DNA of 64,000 bases from Candidatus Bathyarchaeota archaeon (GCA_022865885.1 JALHSQ010000086.1:1-64000), one strand, 5' to 3'. Shown: positions 7,805-17,458, numbered from the stretch's first letter. Program-made: numbers and translations. Notes: generated from the letters alone by a model not told the origin.

Positions 7805-9226
7805 ATGGACGGACCATTAAGCTTTAATGAAAAAAGTGAGTTCATCAGATTTGCTTCACAAAACAATATCAAAATTGTCAACCTGTGCCACATTCCCGAA
7901 GATGGACGATTGAAGACTTTGAGTTTCTCAGTGACTGAAAAAGGCAGACTTGATGGAATCTTGGATTTTGGTGAAAGAGTTGATGGTTCAAGCCTGTTTT
8001 CCTTCATTGAGCCAGGCAAGAGCGACATTTACGTAAGACCAAGACTTGACAAGGCCTTTGTCAATCCTTTTGCCACGGTACCCACGATAAACGTACTGTG
8101 TGATTATCTTGATGAACAGGGCGAGCCATTGAAAATCGCTCCGAGAAATATCTTGGCGAGAGCAGAGGAAAAGCTATTCTCCTCAAGCAAGATTGTCTTG
8201 AAAGCTCTGGCAGAGCTTGAATTCTATGTAATGTCAGAGCCAGAAACCAAGATCCTCTTCCCAGCAGCTGAAGATAACAACTATCATGAATCTGCACCGT
8301 TCGCAAGATTTGAGAACCTGAGAAACGAAGTCTTGACCACTTTGGCTGATCTTGGCATCGCCACAAAATATGGGCACAGTGAAGTTGGAAAACTAGCGGA
8401 CAGAAATGGCACGATTATCGAACAACACGAAATAGAGTTCACAATTCGAGATTTGAGAGAGACCGCTGAGACGATAACCCTTGCAAAATGGATCATCCGA
8501 AGCACTTGCGAAAAGCATGGAGTGTCAGCTTCTTTTTCCCCAAAGATCGCCATGGAACACGCTGGGACAGGAATGCACATACACTTGTGCGGTTCTATCA
8601 ATAACCGCAACGTTGTCTCAGATTCAGACCGTAGCTTAACCGCCGATGCTAGGAAAATGATAGGTGGAATCCTGAAATTCGCACCAAGCCTTGCAGCGTT
8701 TGGAAATCCAACGCCAGTCTCATATCTTCGGTTCATCGCACGAAAAGAGTCTCCGACGCATGTTTGCTGGGGTGCCCGAAACCGACTGGCTCTCATACGC
8801 ATCCCGTTATGGTGGAGCTTTGCAGAAAACAAGGAAAAGCCGCGCAGCCACATAGAAACTTTCGAATACAGGGCTCCAGACGCCTTCGCAAATGCGTACT
8901 TGCTGTTTGCAGGGATTGCCGTTGCTGTTGACTATGGACTGAGAAACCCTGACGAAGCATTAAGAACTGCTGAAGATCTCCGTGTAGAGACTGCCGATGA
9001 TGAAAAGAAGAAAACTGATGTTTTGCCTTGTTCTTGCGAGGAATCTGCAAAGAATCTTGAAAAAGATAGACGATTCTATGAGGCAGATGGGGTTTTCCCA
9101 AGCAAGCTTATCGACAAGACGATAGAGAATCTGAAGACCTACAAGGACAAGGGTTTATGGAAAGAGTTAGCCAATAAGCCAAATGAAGTTGAAAGACTGC
9201 TGAGACAATACCTGCACTATGGCTAA
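7805..9226 (+). CDS. Glutamine synthetase family protein (divergent GS-I-like)
   Basis: 473-residue ATP-dependent ammonia-ligase fold. Recognisable GS motifs in order: VDGSS (59-63, the Asp latch), ELEFY (137-141), GTGMHIH (254-260), NPTPVSYLRF (301-310), the flap segment ARKESP, ARNRLALIRIP (324-334) and ETFEYRAPD (351-359). Differences from canonical GS: the HHEV metal site is HSEV (191-194), about six residues are inserted before the QHEI block, and the usual N-S-Y-K-R string is V-S-Y-L-R. There is no adenylylation tyrosine motif. It may be a true glutamine synthetase or a gamma-glutamyl-amine ligase of the same family; the changed amine-site region makes me cautious. An SD-like GGAAGG precedes the ATG. 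Confidence 0.88.
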   Translation: MDGPLSFNEKSEFIRFASQNNIKIVNLCHIPEDGRLKTLSFSVTEKGRLDGILDFGERVDGSSLFSFIEPGKSDIYVRPRLDKAFVNPFATVPTINVLCDYLDEQGEPLKIAPRNILARAEEKLFSSSKIVLKALAELEFYVMSEPETKILFPAAEDNNYHESAPFARFENLRNEVLTTLADLGIATKYGHSEVGKLADRNGTIIEQHEIEFTIRDLRETAETITLAKWIIRSTCEKHGVSASFSPKIAMEHAGTGMHIHLCGSINNRNVVSDSDRSLTADARKMIGGILKFAPSLAAFGNPTPVSYLRFIARKESPTHVCWGARNRLALIRIPLWWSFAENKEKPRSHIETFEYRAPDAFANAYLLFAGIAVAVDYGLRNPDEALRTAEDLRVETADDEKKKTDVLPCSCEESAKNLEKDRRFYEADGVFPSKLIDKTIENLKTYKDKGLWKELANKPNEVERLLRQYLHYG

Positions 9227-9280
9227 GAAATGCTTATAGGGCATCCCCAACGGTTAAGGTTTCAGAAACAGAGTATTTGT

Positions 9281-9355
9281 GGGCGGATAGATCAGTCTGG
9301 CACGATCGCCACGTTGGCATCGTGGAGGTCGCGGGTTCAAATCCCGCTCCGTCCA
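9281..9355 (+). tRNA. tRNA-Ala (anticodon GGC)
   Basis: Folds as a full cloverleaf of 75 bases: acceptor GGGCGGA pairs with TCCGTCC, D stem GATC/GATC, anticodon stem CCACG/CGTGG with loop TTGGCAT, and T arm GCGGG-TTCAAAT-CCCGC. The third acceptor pair is G-U, the identity element of alanine tRNAs, which agrees with the GGC anticodon. Discriminator A; CCA is not encoded. No intron. A TATA-like GCTTATAGG lies about 45 bases upstream. Confidence 0.95.
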
Positions 9356-9500
9356 TACAATCTTCAGCAACAAGAGCATTGAATAGCCGGTTTTTCGCCA
9401 TACTCAGACATTCAGACGACAATGGTTGGAAAGCAAAGCAATTTGGACCGTTTGTGAAGGCGAAAGCAAGATATACTCGACATTCATCTGGCATAGTTGC

Positions 9501-10874
9501 ATGGTAAGGAAAGTCGTAGTCATAGGCATGGGATACGTGGGAATCCCGATAGCAGCCCTATTCGCAGACATTCAAGGATTCAACGTTGTTGGCGTGCAGC
9601 GCCGATCCAAACGTTCAGGCTGGAAGATTGATTGGCTGAATAAAGGCAAGAATCCAATCGGTGGAGACGAGCCAGGCCTCTCAGAACTCATCGCACGCGT
9701 CGTGAAGAAAGCAAGCCTCAAAGTCGTAGATGACATAACCACATGCAAGGATGCAGATGCCGTATTGATTGACGTTCAAACACCTACGGATGCAGACAGA
9801 ATTCCAAGATACGAATCACTGAAAGAAGTAAGCGCCAACGTGGGCAAACACATTCGCCCCAAGACTCTAGTTGTGATCGAATCCACAGTTGCGCCTGGTA
9901 CAACGGACAATATTGTGAAGCCAATATTGGAGGAAGCTTCTGGCATGAAGGCTGGTAAGGACTTTTTCCTAGCCTTCTGCTACGAAAGAGTGATGGTGGG
10001 ACGCTTGATCAAGAACATCGTAGAGCTTCCTAGGATAGTCGGAGGAGTCGATCCTGAAAGCACGAAACGAGCTATGGAACTGTATGGACACGTTGTAAGA
10101 GCAAAGCTCTGCCCTGCGGACGCCTTAACCGCCGAGGTGACCAAGGTTGTGGAGAACACTTACAGGGATGTGAACATTGCATTTTCAAACGAGGTGGCGT
10201 TGATGTGCGAGAGCCTTGGCGTCAACGCCTATGAAGTGCGAGAACTCGTAAACATGTTGCCTAATGACCCAACTAATCCAGCGTCGAACCCAGTCAGGAA
10301 CATGCATTTCCCTGGGGGCGGTGTCGGTGGGCATTGTCTTCCGAAAGACCCTTGGCTACTCAAGTACGGACTGGACACGTATGGTAAGTTCAAGTTTCTG
10401 CCGAAGGTCATCGTTGACAGTAGAGAGTTAAACGAGGCAATGCCTGCGCACGTCATTGACCTCGTTGAGGACGCACTGAAAGAACATGGCAAGAAACTGG
10501 AAGGTTCCAAGATAGCCATACTTGGTGTGGCGTTCCTTGAGAATTCTGATGATACTAGAAACACTCCTTCAGCCACACTGTACGAGGAGCTCGAGAGACG
10601 CGGAGCCAAACCCGTGCTACACGACCACATTGTGCGTGATTTCGACCTACCTTTCACAAGAGATCTTGATGAAGCTCTGGTTGATGCGGATGCAGTCATC
10701 TTGTCGACGAAGCACAAAGAGTACCTAAAACTGGATCTCAGGAAGCTCAAAGAGAAACTAGCTACCCCTATCTTGGTTGACGGCAGAAATGCCTACGATG
10801 AAAATGCCGCAAGGAAAGCTGGGCTTACATACAGGGGTGTCGGCAAGGGCAGACGCAAGAATGAGGACAGCTAA
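9501..10874 (+). CDS. wecC: UDP-N-acetyl-D-mannosamine / nucleotide-sugar 6-dehydrogenase (WecC-like)
   Basis: 457 residues. Oxidises the C6 hydroxyl of a UDP-sugar to a carboxylate with two NAD+, feeding surface polysaccharide or N-glycan synthesis. The Rossmann loop is IGMGYVGIP near the N terminus; the catalytic cysteine is in GGHCLPKDPW. The substrate loop reads CYERVMVGR where relatives usually have SPERV-PG-R, and NIVELPRIVGG resembles the UDP-ManNAc branch. The frame is open upstream to 9426, but that extension has no homology and overlaps the tRNA-Ala trailer, so ATG 9501 (MVRKVVVIG) is chosen. No glycosyltransferases are adjacent, so the exact sugar is inference. Confidence 0.92.
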   Translation: MVRKVVVIGMGYVGIPIAALFADIQGFNVVGVQRRSKRSGWKIDWLNKGKNPIGGDEPGLSELIARVVKKASLKVVDDITTCKDADAVLIDVQTPTDADRIPRYESLKEVSANVGKHIRPKTLVVIESTVAPGTTDNIVKPILEEASGMKAGKDFFLAFCYERVMVGRLIKNIVELPRIVGGVDPESTKRAMELYGHVVRAKLCPADALTAEVTKVVENTYRDVNIAFSNEVALMCESLGVNAYEVRELVNMLPNDPTNPASNPVRNMHFPGGGVGGHCLPKDPWLLKYGLDTYGKFKFLPKVIVDSRELNEAMPAHVIDLVEDALKEHGKKLEGSKIAILGVAFLENSDDTRNTPSATLYEELERRGAKPVLHDHIVRDFDLPFTRDLDEALVDADAVILSTKHKEYLKLDLRKLKEKLATPILVDGRNAYDENAARKAGLTYRGVGKGRRKNEDS

Positions 10875-11197
10875 GCACAATCAATAGTTGCTTCAGTGTT
10901 TCCAGTTCGGCAGAGTCACAAAAACGTCACTTATAATTCTGCATAAGGCCAATCGCGTATCTAGAAGGCTTCCATTACAGAAGAGACGTGAACAAAGTCG
11001 TGCGAACGGCAAAAGAATCTTCTTGAAGAAGCTACCCGACAACATAGCTAAGCCTCGCATTTAAGAATCTAGTTCCTTTCTTTCTAACGTATTCTCAGAA
11101 GCGCAAGCGCTTTACTGTGCTTGTGGCACGGGTCTTCAACAAGGTTTACCGAGACTTTCAGACTGGAACAGGAACCCCTCCAGAATCAACATAATAA
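10875..11197. other. Intergenic region, no gene recognised
   Basis: 323 bases between the sugar dehydrogenase and the minus-strand tRNA-Leu. Only short basic frames are present (for instance a 28-codon run ending near 11064) with no family resemblance. No repeats or clear hairpins seen. Confidence 0.5.
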
Positions 11198-11282
11198 TGC
11201 GGGGGGTGGGATTTGAACCCACGAACCTCTGCAGGATAGGCTCCTGAAGCCTACGCCTTTGACCATGCTCGGCGACCCCCGC
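11198..11282 (-). tRNA. tRNA-Leu (anticodon CAG)
   Basis: Minus-strand cloverleaf of 85 bases: acceptor GCGGGGG/CCCCCGC, a D arm closed by GCC/GGC, anticodon stem TAGGC/GCCTA with loop TTCAGGA, a 14-base class II variable arm (TCCTGCAGAGGTTC), T arm GTGGG-TTCAAAT-CCCAC, discriminator A. The long variable arm with A73 fits leucine. No intron and no encoded CCA. It is divergent from the eS30 gene, 74 bases away. Confidence 0.95.
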
Positions 11283-11356
11283 AATGGTATGGAAATAATG
11301 TTAAGAAAAGGTTTAAGAGTTGCTGTAAGTTCTTCACTAAATCAAGGTGTATCTCA

Positions 11357-11518
11357 ATGCCGACTCACGGTTCACTTTCTAAAGCAGGAAAAGTTAGAGG
11401 CCAGACTCCGAAGATACAGGCAACTGAAAAGACCAGCCCAGGCCCAAGATCCAGAAACAAGAGAAACTATGAAAAAAGAGTAATGTTGCAGAGAAAGTCC
11501 GGTCAAAACTGGATGTAG
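11357..11518 (+). CDS. rps30e: Small ribosomal subunit protein eS30
   Basis: A 53-residue basic protein beginning [19 protein letters not shown], which is the conserved N terminus of the eS30 family (HGSL-x-x-AGKVR-x-QTPK), and ending [17 protein letters not shown], matching the family's short C terminus. It binds the body of the 30S subunit near the decoding region. eS30 occurs in TACK archaea and eukaryotes but is absent from euryarchaea, so it helps place the organism. A TATA-like GGTTTAAGAG at 11311-11320 and an AAGGTG ribosome site precede the ATG. It stands between tRNA-Leu and the amidohydrolase. Confidence 0.92.
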   Translation: MPTHGSLSKAGKVRGQTPKIQATEKTSPGPRSRNKRNYEKRVMLQRKSGQNWM

Positions 11519-11558
11519 ACTGCTAAGATTTTTATTCTCTGAATCCAAGACAGAATGC

Positions 11559-13133
11559 ATGTTAAATGCCACGCTTTCCATTGTCAATGCAAACATAGTG
11601 ACGTTAAACGCTAAACAGCCCAAAGCTGAAGCAATCGCTATACATGGCGGAAAAATAGTTGCCGTGGGTTCTAACGATGAGATCCGTAAGTACATCAATA
11701 AGAAAACGACACTCATAGATGTAAGAAAGAGAACGGTCGTTCCCGGGTTTGTTGACTGCCATATTCACATGGCAGGATTTGGGCGTTCCTTAGAGACCCT
11801 CGAATTGAGAAACGCGACATCGATAAGAGAAGTTCAGAGGCGAATACGGGAATTTGTCAAGAAAAACCCTGACAAGAATTGGATTTCTGGCGGCCGTTGG
11901 GATCAAGAACGTTTTTCTCAGAAACGTTACCCGACTCGCTGGGACTTGGATTATGCAGTTTCAGACAGACCTGTCTTTCTCATTCGGGTCTGTGGGCACA
12001 TCGGTGCAGCCAATAGTAGAGCATTGCAGTTGGCGGGAATAACGAGAAGAACAGTCGTTGATGGAGGAAAAATAGATCTAAATGAAGAAACTGGAGAACC
12101 CAATGGTATACTGCGCGAAAATGCTCTTGAACTCGTTTGGAAAGTCATTCCAAAACCAACTCTGAAAGAGCTTGAAGAAACATGTTTCCTAGCCTGCAAG
12201 AAAGCCGTTGAAGCGGGACTCACGTGTGTCCATTGGATTTTAGGCTCCGCAAACGAGGTGCGCGCAATACAGAAACTTGCTTCCGAAGACAGACTACCAG
12301 TGAGAGTGTACTTGGGAATCCCAATCGAATTGCTGGATGAACTAGTCAAATTAGGATTGTCAACAGGCTTCGGAAACGACATGGTCAAAATAGGTTTCGT
12401 CAAGATCCTAGCCGACGGTTCACTTGGTGGACACACAGCAGCGTTGAAGAAGCCCTACAGCGACCAACCCGAAACACAAGGTATGATGCTATACACTCAG
12501 CACGAACTTGAAAGCCTTATTCTCAAAGCTCACACTGCTGGCCTGCAAGTGGCAATACACGCCATAGGGGACCACACCATGGAAGTCGTTCTGAAAGCTT
12601 ATGAGAAAATCTTAGGCAAGCCAATATTGAAAGGGCATAGGCACAGAATTGAACACTGCTCTGTTCTGAGCTTGAGCATTATCAAACGAATGAAACGTTT
12701 AGGACTGATTGCTTCTGTTCAGCCTCATTTTGTCATCTCTGACTTCTGGGTTATCGACCGCTTAGGCAAAATTCGAGCACGGTGGACCTACCCTTTCAAA
12801 ACGCTTGTAGAAGAAGGCTTAGTCGTTGTTTCTGGATCGGATTGCCCGGTGGAACCCGTTGACCCAATATTAGGCATTTGGGCAACAGTAGCAAGGAAGA
12901 GCTTCCCAGAGGAGAGATTGACGATAGAAGATGCTTTGAAAACATATACCGCAAATGCTGCTTATGCTTCCTTTGACGAAGATAAAAGAGGAACGATTGA
13001 AGCTGGGAAATATGGAGACCTGACAATCCTGTCAGAAGATCCCTTTAGAGTTTCAGCTGAAGAAATCAAAGAAATCGACGTGGATATGACTATAGTTGAC
13101 GGAAAGGTAGTTTATGCTAGGAAACCTTCTTAG
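11559..13133 (+). CDS. Amidohydrolase family 3 (YtcJ-like metal-dependent hydrolase)
   Basis: 524 residues. A TIM-barrel amidohydrolase with flanking beta-sandwich, of the YtcJ/COG1574 type. The first metal motif is DCHIHMAGFG (H-x-H after strand 1, about residue 67); later ligands appear in IHAIGDHTME and the HRHRIEHCS block, and the last catalytic Asp is in SGSDCPVEPVDP. The C-terminal sandwich closes with GKYGDLTILSEDPF. Substrates of this family are diverse (N-substituted amino acids, imines) and cannot be inferred here. Its last bases overlap the end of the convergent MFS gene. Confidence 0.92.
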   Translation: MLNATLSIVNANIVTLNAKQPKAEAIAIHGGKIVAVGSNDEIRKYINKKTTLIDVRKRTVVPGFVDCHIHMAGFGRSLETLELRNATSIREVQRRIREFVKKNPDKNWISGGRWDQERFSQKRYPTRWDLDYAVSDRPVFLIRVCGHIGAANSRALQLAGITRRTVVDGGKIDLNEETGEPNGILRENALELVWKVIPKPTLKELEETCFLACKKAVEAGLTCVHWILGSANEVRAIQKLASEDRLPVRVYLGIPIELLDELVKLGLSTGFGNDMVKIGFVKILADGSLGGHTAALKKPYSDQPETQGMMLYTQHELESLILKAHTAGLQVAIHAIGDHTMEVVLKAYEKILGKPILKGHRHRIEHCSVLSLSIIKRMKRLGLIASVQPHFVISDFWVIDRLGKIRARWTYPFKTLVEEGLVVVSGSDCPVEPVDPILGIWATVARKSFPEERLTIEDALKTYTANAAYASFDEDKRGTIEAGKYGDLTILSEDPFRVSAEEIKEIDVDMTIVDGKVVYARKPS

Positions 13134-14349
13134 AATTCGCATTAGCCCTCTTAGCCTCCGCATTCCTGAAGAAAATGTAGTAAATCGAGCTTGCTATGAA
13201 ATAAGTCACTGTTGTGAATAGGAAAGGCGTGGTAAAATCGGCTCCTGTCATCATCACACCGGAAATCGAAGCAGTTACAGCTCGAGGAATGTTGTCTGCC
13301 ATAACCATCAAACCATTCGTGGTGGCCCGCTCGGTTTCTGTTACGAGCTCCATCTGCAAAGTCGAGCCTATTGGACCAGCCATGTTCATCAAGGCATTGC
13401 GGGCAACGTAGGCTCCAGTTGCCATCGTCAGGTTTGGGGATAGGGTTGTGAGCATGATAAAAGGCATAGAAAGATACTCGCACAGCGCTACGCTCTTCGC
13501 TTTGCTAAGTTTTCTTGATAAAGCGGGGGCTGCGAGGATTCCAACGCCCAATGTAACATTGCTCAGAGACGACATAATCCCTATCTGTTCTGGAGTGGCG
13601 AGGAACCTCTTTTTGAAGAAGACATTGAAAAGAGGAACTATGAAGCCGGCACCGAAACCTATGATGGCCGTTGGCACCATGAACTTCACTATTGTTCTGG
13701 GGCTTCTTATGTTTCGCAAGCTAAGCAAGTCCATCATCCTGTGTTTCTGCGTTCTTTGACGCTCTTTCATAAACGATATAGGAAGAATGGCAAGCAGAGT
13801 CAATGCTGTTGATATTGTCAAGGATATGCGATATCCAATTGCTGAACCATCTGTCCCGGTGTGCAGATTTAGAAAACCATTGAATAGATCAGGCATTACT
13901 CCTCCTAAGATGCTGCCGATGACTCCCATGATAATCATCAGTGTCCAGTCGAGACTGAACAAGTACGTTCGTTCTTCAGGTGTGCTATTTTCCGCCATGA
14001 ATGGCGCCATTGCCACCCAACTCACGGTACCGACTAAGCCACTTACGAGACTTGCAGCTAGCAGAGTTGTCGGGTGCAAAACCAGAATCTGCACAGGGTT
14101 TATGAAACTGGCCATAAGCCCGATAAGCAAGGCTCTTTTTGGTCCTATTCTCTCGCAGATCAAACCTGCAGGTAACGCTACAAGACCTGTTGCTAGAGCA
14201 CTCGCTGTGAACATGTTGCCGATGAAATCCAGGTTGAAACCAACTTCACCCAAGTTCAGATACAGGTAGAATATTACGCCCCATATTCCCGAACCCAAAC
14301 CCTGCAAGATGGTTGCAATCAAGTAAAGCTTCGCGTTTCGACTAAGCAT
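13117..14349 (-). CDS. Major facilitator superfamily transporter
   Basis: About 410 residues with twelve predicted membrane helices in two six-helix halves. The cytoplasmic loop between helices 2 and 3 holds the MFS-type signature as GLICERIGPKRALLIG. A polar central loop (MKERQRTQKHRMMDLL) separates the halves. The frame is open to 14427, but the extra 26 residues are not hydrophobic or conserved, so ATG 14349 (MLSRNAKLYL) is favoured. Substrate unknown; the closest feel is to the drug/proton-antiporter or unassigned archaeal MFS group. It is convergent with the amidohydrolase and divergent from elp3. Confidence 0.9.
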   Translation of the reverse strand: MLSRNAKLYLIATILQGLGSGIWGVIFYLYLNLGEVGFNLDFIGNMFTASALATGLVALPAGLICERIGPKRALLIGLMASFINPVQILVLHPTTLLAASLVSGLVGTVSWVAMAPFMAENSTPEERTYLFSLDWTLMIIMGVIGSILGGVMPDLFNGFLNLHTGTDGSAIGYRISLTISTALTLLAILPISFMKERQRTQKHRMMDLLSLRNIRSPRTIVKFMVPTAIIGFGAGFIVPLFNVFFKKRFLATPEQIGIMSSLSNVTLGVGILAAPALSRKLSKAKSVALCEYLSMPFIMLTTLSPNLTMATGAYVARNALMNMAGPIGSTLQMELVTETERATTNGLMVMADNIPRAVTASISGVMMTGADFTTPFLFTTVTYFIASSIYYIFFRNAEAKRANANSKKVS

Positions 14350-14474
14350 TCCAATGCGTCTAGTATACTGGCCAAGACTTGAGTGAATGTGCACTGCTCT
14401 TTCACCGAAAATCCTCACCACTAGCATCGTTTAGGGATAAATACCTTCTTGGAAACGAAGGAGTTTATTTCTAA

Positions 14475-16109
14475 GTGCACATATGCAATTTAGTGGTAGT
14501 TGAACATTATTTGAGTGCAAGTGACGCCGTTAAGGAAATCATCAGAATCCTACTGCAAACCCCTTCGCCCAATAGAGAAGACGTTGATCGATTGAAGATT
14601 CAGATAGCCCGACAATATCACCTAGAGAGCATACCCTCAAACACCGAAATAATAAGCAAGCTCAACCCAAAAGAAAAACGCAGACTTCTACCATTTCTAC
14701 GAAGAAAAAACATGCGCACGATGTCTGGTGTCACAGTGATAGCAGTGATGACTAAGCCCCACCCATGCCCACAACCTGAACCATGCGCATACTGCCCAGG
14801 CGGCCCCGAATTCGGCGTCCCCCAGAGCTACACCGGCTTCGAACCCGCTGCGATGCGTGGACTACAGAACGAGTTTGACCCGTACTTGCAGGTCAAAAAC
14901 CGAATAGATCAACTGAAAACCATTGGACACAAGGTCGACAAGATAGAACTCATAATAATGGGCGGAACGTTTCCCGCTACACCAATAGACTATCAGACGT
15001 GGTTCGTTAAACGCTGCTTGGACGCAATCACTAACAAGGAATCCGCAAATCTCGAAGAGGCAAAAAAAATCGCCGAAACAAGCAGAACACGTAACGTTGG
15101 AATAACAGTCGAGACGCGACCTGACTGGGCGAAGGAAACGCACACTGATCAAATGCTATCCATGGGCGTAACACGCGTGGAGCTGGGTGTTCAAAACCCC
15201 AATAACAGAATTTACCGCTTAGTCGGCAGAAAACACACGGTCCAAGACGTAGTTGATGCCACGCGCATAATGAAAGATGCCGGAATGAAGATTGTATATC
15301 ATTTGATGCCTGGAATGCCCGGCTCAAACGTGAAAGAAGACCTGAAAACGTTCAAGAGAGTTTTCGCAAACCCAGATTTCAAGCCGGACATGATCAAAAT
15401 CTATCCTTGTCTAGTCCTCAATAACACGAAAACACACGAGTGGCACCTACAGGGTCAATATGACCCGTACACGACAGAGCAGGCAACAGATCTCATCGTG
15501 GAAATTAAGAAGAATATTCCTCCATGGGTTCGCATAATGCGCGTTCAACGTGACATCCCTGCAAGACTCATAGTTGCAGGCGTCAAACGGAGTGATCTTC
15601 GCGAAATTGTCCGCCAAAGACTGACGGATCAAGGTGTGAATTGTCAATGCATAAGATGCAGAGAAGTAGGCCACAGGTTGACAGCTGACGGCGTTAAGAT
15701 TGACCCAGAAGACATAAAGATACTCTCCATAAAGTATGATGCATCTGAAGGTGAAGAGATCTTCATCTCCGCGGAGGATCCAAATAGCAGTGTTTTGGTC
15801 GGTTTCTTGCGTCTACGTATTCCATCAGGAAAGGCGCATAGACCTGAAATGAGAACTGCATCATGCTCCATTGTGCGAGAACTTCACGTTTATGGACCAA
15901 TGGTTCCCGTTGGAAAACACTTGAGCAAGGCATGGCAGCACAAAGGCTATGGCAACATTCTGCTAGACGAGGCAACCCAAATATCCAAGAACTACGATCT
16001 GAAAAAGATGCTAGTTATAAGCGCATTAGGCACAAAACAGTACTACATGCGATTCGGTTATCAATATGACGGAGCCTACATGTCAAAAGCACTGGAGAGT
16101 CAGAAATGA
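14475..16109 (+). CDS. elp3: Elp3-type tRNA uridine-34 acetyltransferase/radical SAM enzyme
   Basis: 544 residues. Builds the carboxymethyl side chain at wobble uridine of tRNAs from acetyl-CoA. Order: an N-terminal tRNA-binding helical part, the radical SAM domain with iron-sulfur cysteines at 98, 104 and 107 in HPCPQPEPCAYCPGG, MGGTFPATP and ETRPDW blocks, a zinc-type cysteine cluster CQCIRCREVGHR, and a C-terminal GNAT acetyltransferase domain (HKGYGNILLDEA). The start is uncertain: GTG 14475, GTG 14493 and TTG 14511 are in frame, and the TATA-like GTTTATTTC near 14463 favours a later one. It overlaps gatD by ATGA, so the two are translationally coupled. Confidence 0.96.
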   Translation: MHICNLVVVEHYLSASDAVKEIIRILLQTPSPNREDVDRLKIQIARQYHLESIPSNTEIISKLNPKEKRRLLPFLRRKNMRTMSGVTVIAVMTKPHPCPQPEPCAYCPGGPEFGVPQSYTGFEPAAMRGLQNEFDPYLQVKNRIDQLKTIGHKVDKIELIIMGGTFPATPIDYQTWFVKRCLDAITNKESANLEEAKKIAETSRTRNVGITVETRPDWAKETHTDQMLSMGVTRVELGVQNPNNRIYRLVGRKHTVQDVVDATRIMKDAGMKIVYHLMPGMPGSNVKEDLKTFKRVFANPDFKPDMIKIYPCLVLNNTKTHEWHLQGQYDPYTTEQATDLIVEIKKNIPPWVRIMRVQRDIPARLIVAGVKRSDLREIVRQRLTDQGVNCQCIRCREVGHRLTADGVKIDPEDIKILSIKYDASEGEEIFISAEDPNSSVLVGFLRLRIPSGKAHRPEMRTASCSIVRELHVYGPMVPVGKHLSKAWQHKGYGNILLDEATQISKNYDLKKMLVISALGTKQYYMRFGYQYDGAYMSKALESQK

Positions 16110-17443
16110 GCAACAAAGAGGGATTCGGCTACAAAGGACGTGTACTGGAAGCTCTCAGAAAGGCTGAAGCTGAAATCGGCGACAACATACGCATAGTGAA
16201 AGATGAAGAGCAATACGAAGGAATTCTGATCCCTCGCTCAGAGACAGCTGACGAAAACTACGTTGTCATAAAGATGAAAAGCGGCTATAACGTCGGCATA
16301 CGCATAGCATCAAATACAAAGATAGAGAAAACAGGAAAAGGAGCCAAACCAACCTTTACTTCTCTGTCACTTCCAGAACAGATTCAAAGCCTACCGAAAG
16401 TAGCCATCTTGAGCACAGGCGGAACCATAGCTAGCCGCGTGGACTACAGAACAGGAGCCGTGCGGTCTGCCCTAACAGCAAACGATCTTTACAGCATCGT
16501 GCCGGAACTGGCAAACGTAGCGTGCGTGGACGCTCAGATAGTATTCAGCTTATTCAGCGAAAACATAGGACCGAGACATTGGGCGGAAATAGCTAGAGCA
16601 GTAGCAGATTACATATCAAAAGGCATTGACGGTGTCGTAGTCGCCCACGGAACGGATACCATGGGCTACACAGCCGCTGCTTTAAGCTTTGCACTGCAAG
16701 ACTTGCCTGTCCCAGTCGTGCTTGTCGGATCGCAGCGGTCAGCCGACCGTCCAAGCTCCGATGCTGCGACAAATCTTCTAGGCGCAGTCGCGGTAGCGGC
16801 AAAGGCCCCTTTTGCTCAAGTCGTAGTAGCAATGCATGAAACGTCGTCTGACGATTCCATAGCAATACATCAGGGAACGAAGGTTCGAAAATGCCACACA
16901 AGCAAGAGAGACGCATTCAAATCCGTAAACGCTCCGGTCCTGGCAAGGATAAAAGATCAAGAGATAGTCATGTCAGCGTCCGATTATAGGAAACGCAATT
17001 CAGGAAAGAAACTGGTTCTGAAACCCGAATTCAATGAACACGTTGCCCTAGTGAAGTTTTACCCAAACATGGATCCCAAGGTAATTGACTGGTATGCGGA
17101 GAAAGACTACAAGGGCATCGTTCTTGAAGGAACAGGCCTAGGCCACGTAGGTAAATGTTGCTATGAAGCCCTGCAAAACGCGATGGAGCAAAACTTGCTG
17201 GTTGCTATGGCATCTCAATGCGTTTGGGGTCGGGTAAATATGAACGTATATGATGCCGGCCGTGATCTATTAGCTCTAGGAGTCGTGTCATTGGGAGACA
17301 TGCTTCCAGAAACAGGCCTTGTCAAATTGATGTGGGTGTTGGGTCAAACCCAAGACATGAGAAAGGCAAGAGAGCTTCTGACGACAAATATAGCTGGTGA
17401 ATGTTCGCCACGAACTCTGCCAGAGAGGAATTGCAGCGATTGA
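16106..17443 (+). CDS. gatD: Glutamyl-tRNA(Gln) amidotransferase subunit D
   Basis: 445 residues. Archaeal asparaginase-like subunit that releases ammonia from glutamine for conversion of Glu-tRNA(Gln) to Gln-tRNA(Gln). Residues 1-85 form the Tudor-like N-terminal domain; the asparaginase domain follows with the first catalytic Thr in STGGTIAS (103-110) and the second Thr-Asp pair in AHGTDTMGY. C-terminal asparaginase lobe is complete. It overlaps elp3 upstream and lies 15 bases before gatE, giving one operon for tRNA modification and charging. Confidence 0.97.
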   Translation: MSNKEGFGYKGRVLEALRKAEAEIGDNIRIVKDEEQYEGILIPRSETADENYVVIKMKSGYNVGIRIASNTKIEKTGKGAKPTFTSLSLPEQIQSLPKVAILSTGGTIASRVDYRTGAVRSALTANDLYSIVPELANVACVDAQIVFSLFSENIGPRHWAEIARAVADYISKGIDGVVVAHGTDTMGYTAAALSFALQDLPVPVVLVGSQRSADRPSSDAATNLLGAVAVAAKAPFAQVVVAMHETSSDDSIAIHQGTKVRKCHTSKRDAFKSVNAPVLARIKDQEIVMSASDYRKRNSGKKLVLKPEFNEHVALVKFYPNMDPKVIDWYAEKDYKGIVLEGTGLGHVGKCCYEALQNAMEQNLLVAMASQCVWGRVNMNVYDAGRDLLALGVVSLGDMLPETGLVKLMWVLGQTQDMRKARELLTTNIAGECSPRTLPERNCSD

Positions 17444-17458
17444 GGAAGATGATCAGCC

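Noticed and set aside
9426-9500. N-terminal extension of the sugar dehydrogenase
   Set aside because: The 25 additional residues have no similarity to the family and the ATG at 9501 directly precedes the Rossmann motif.
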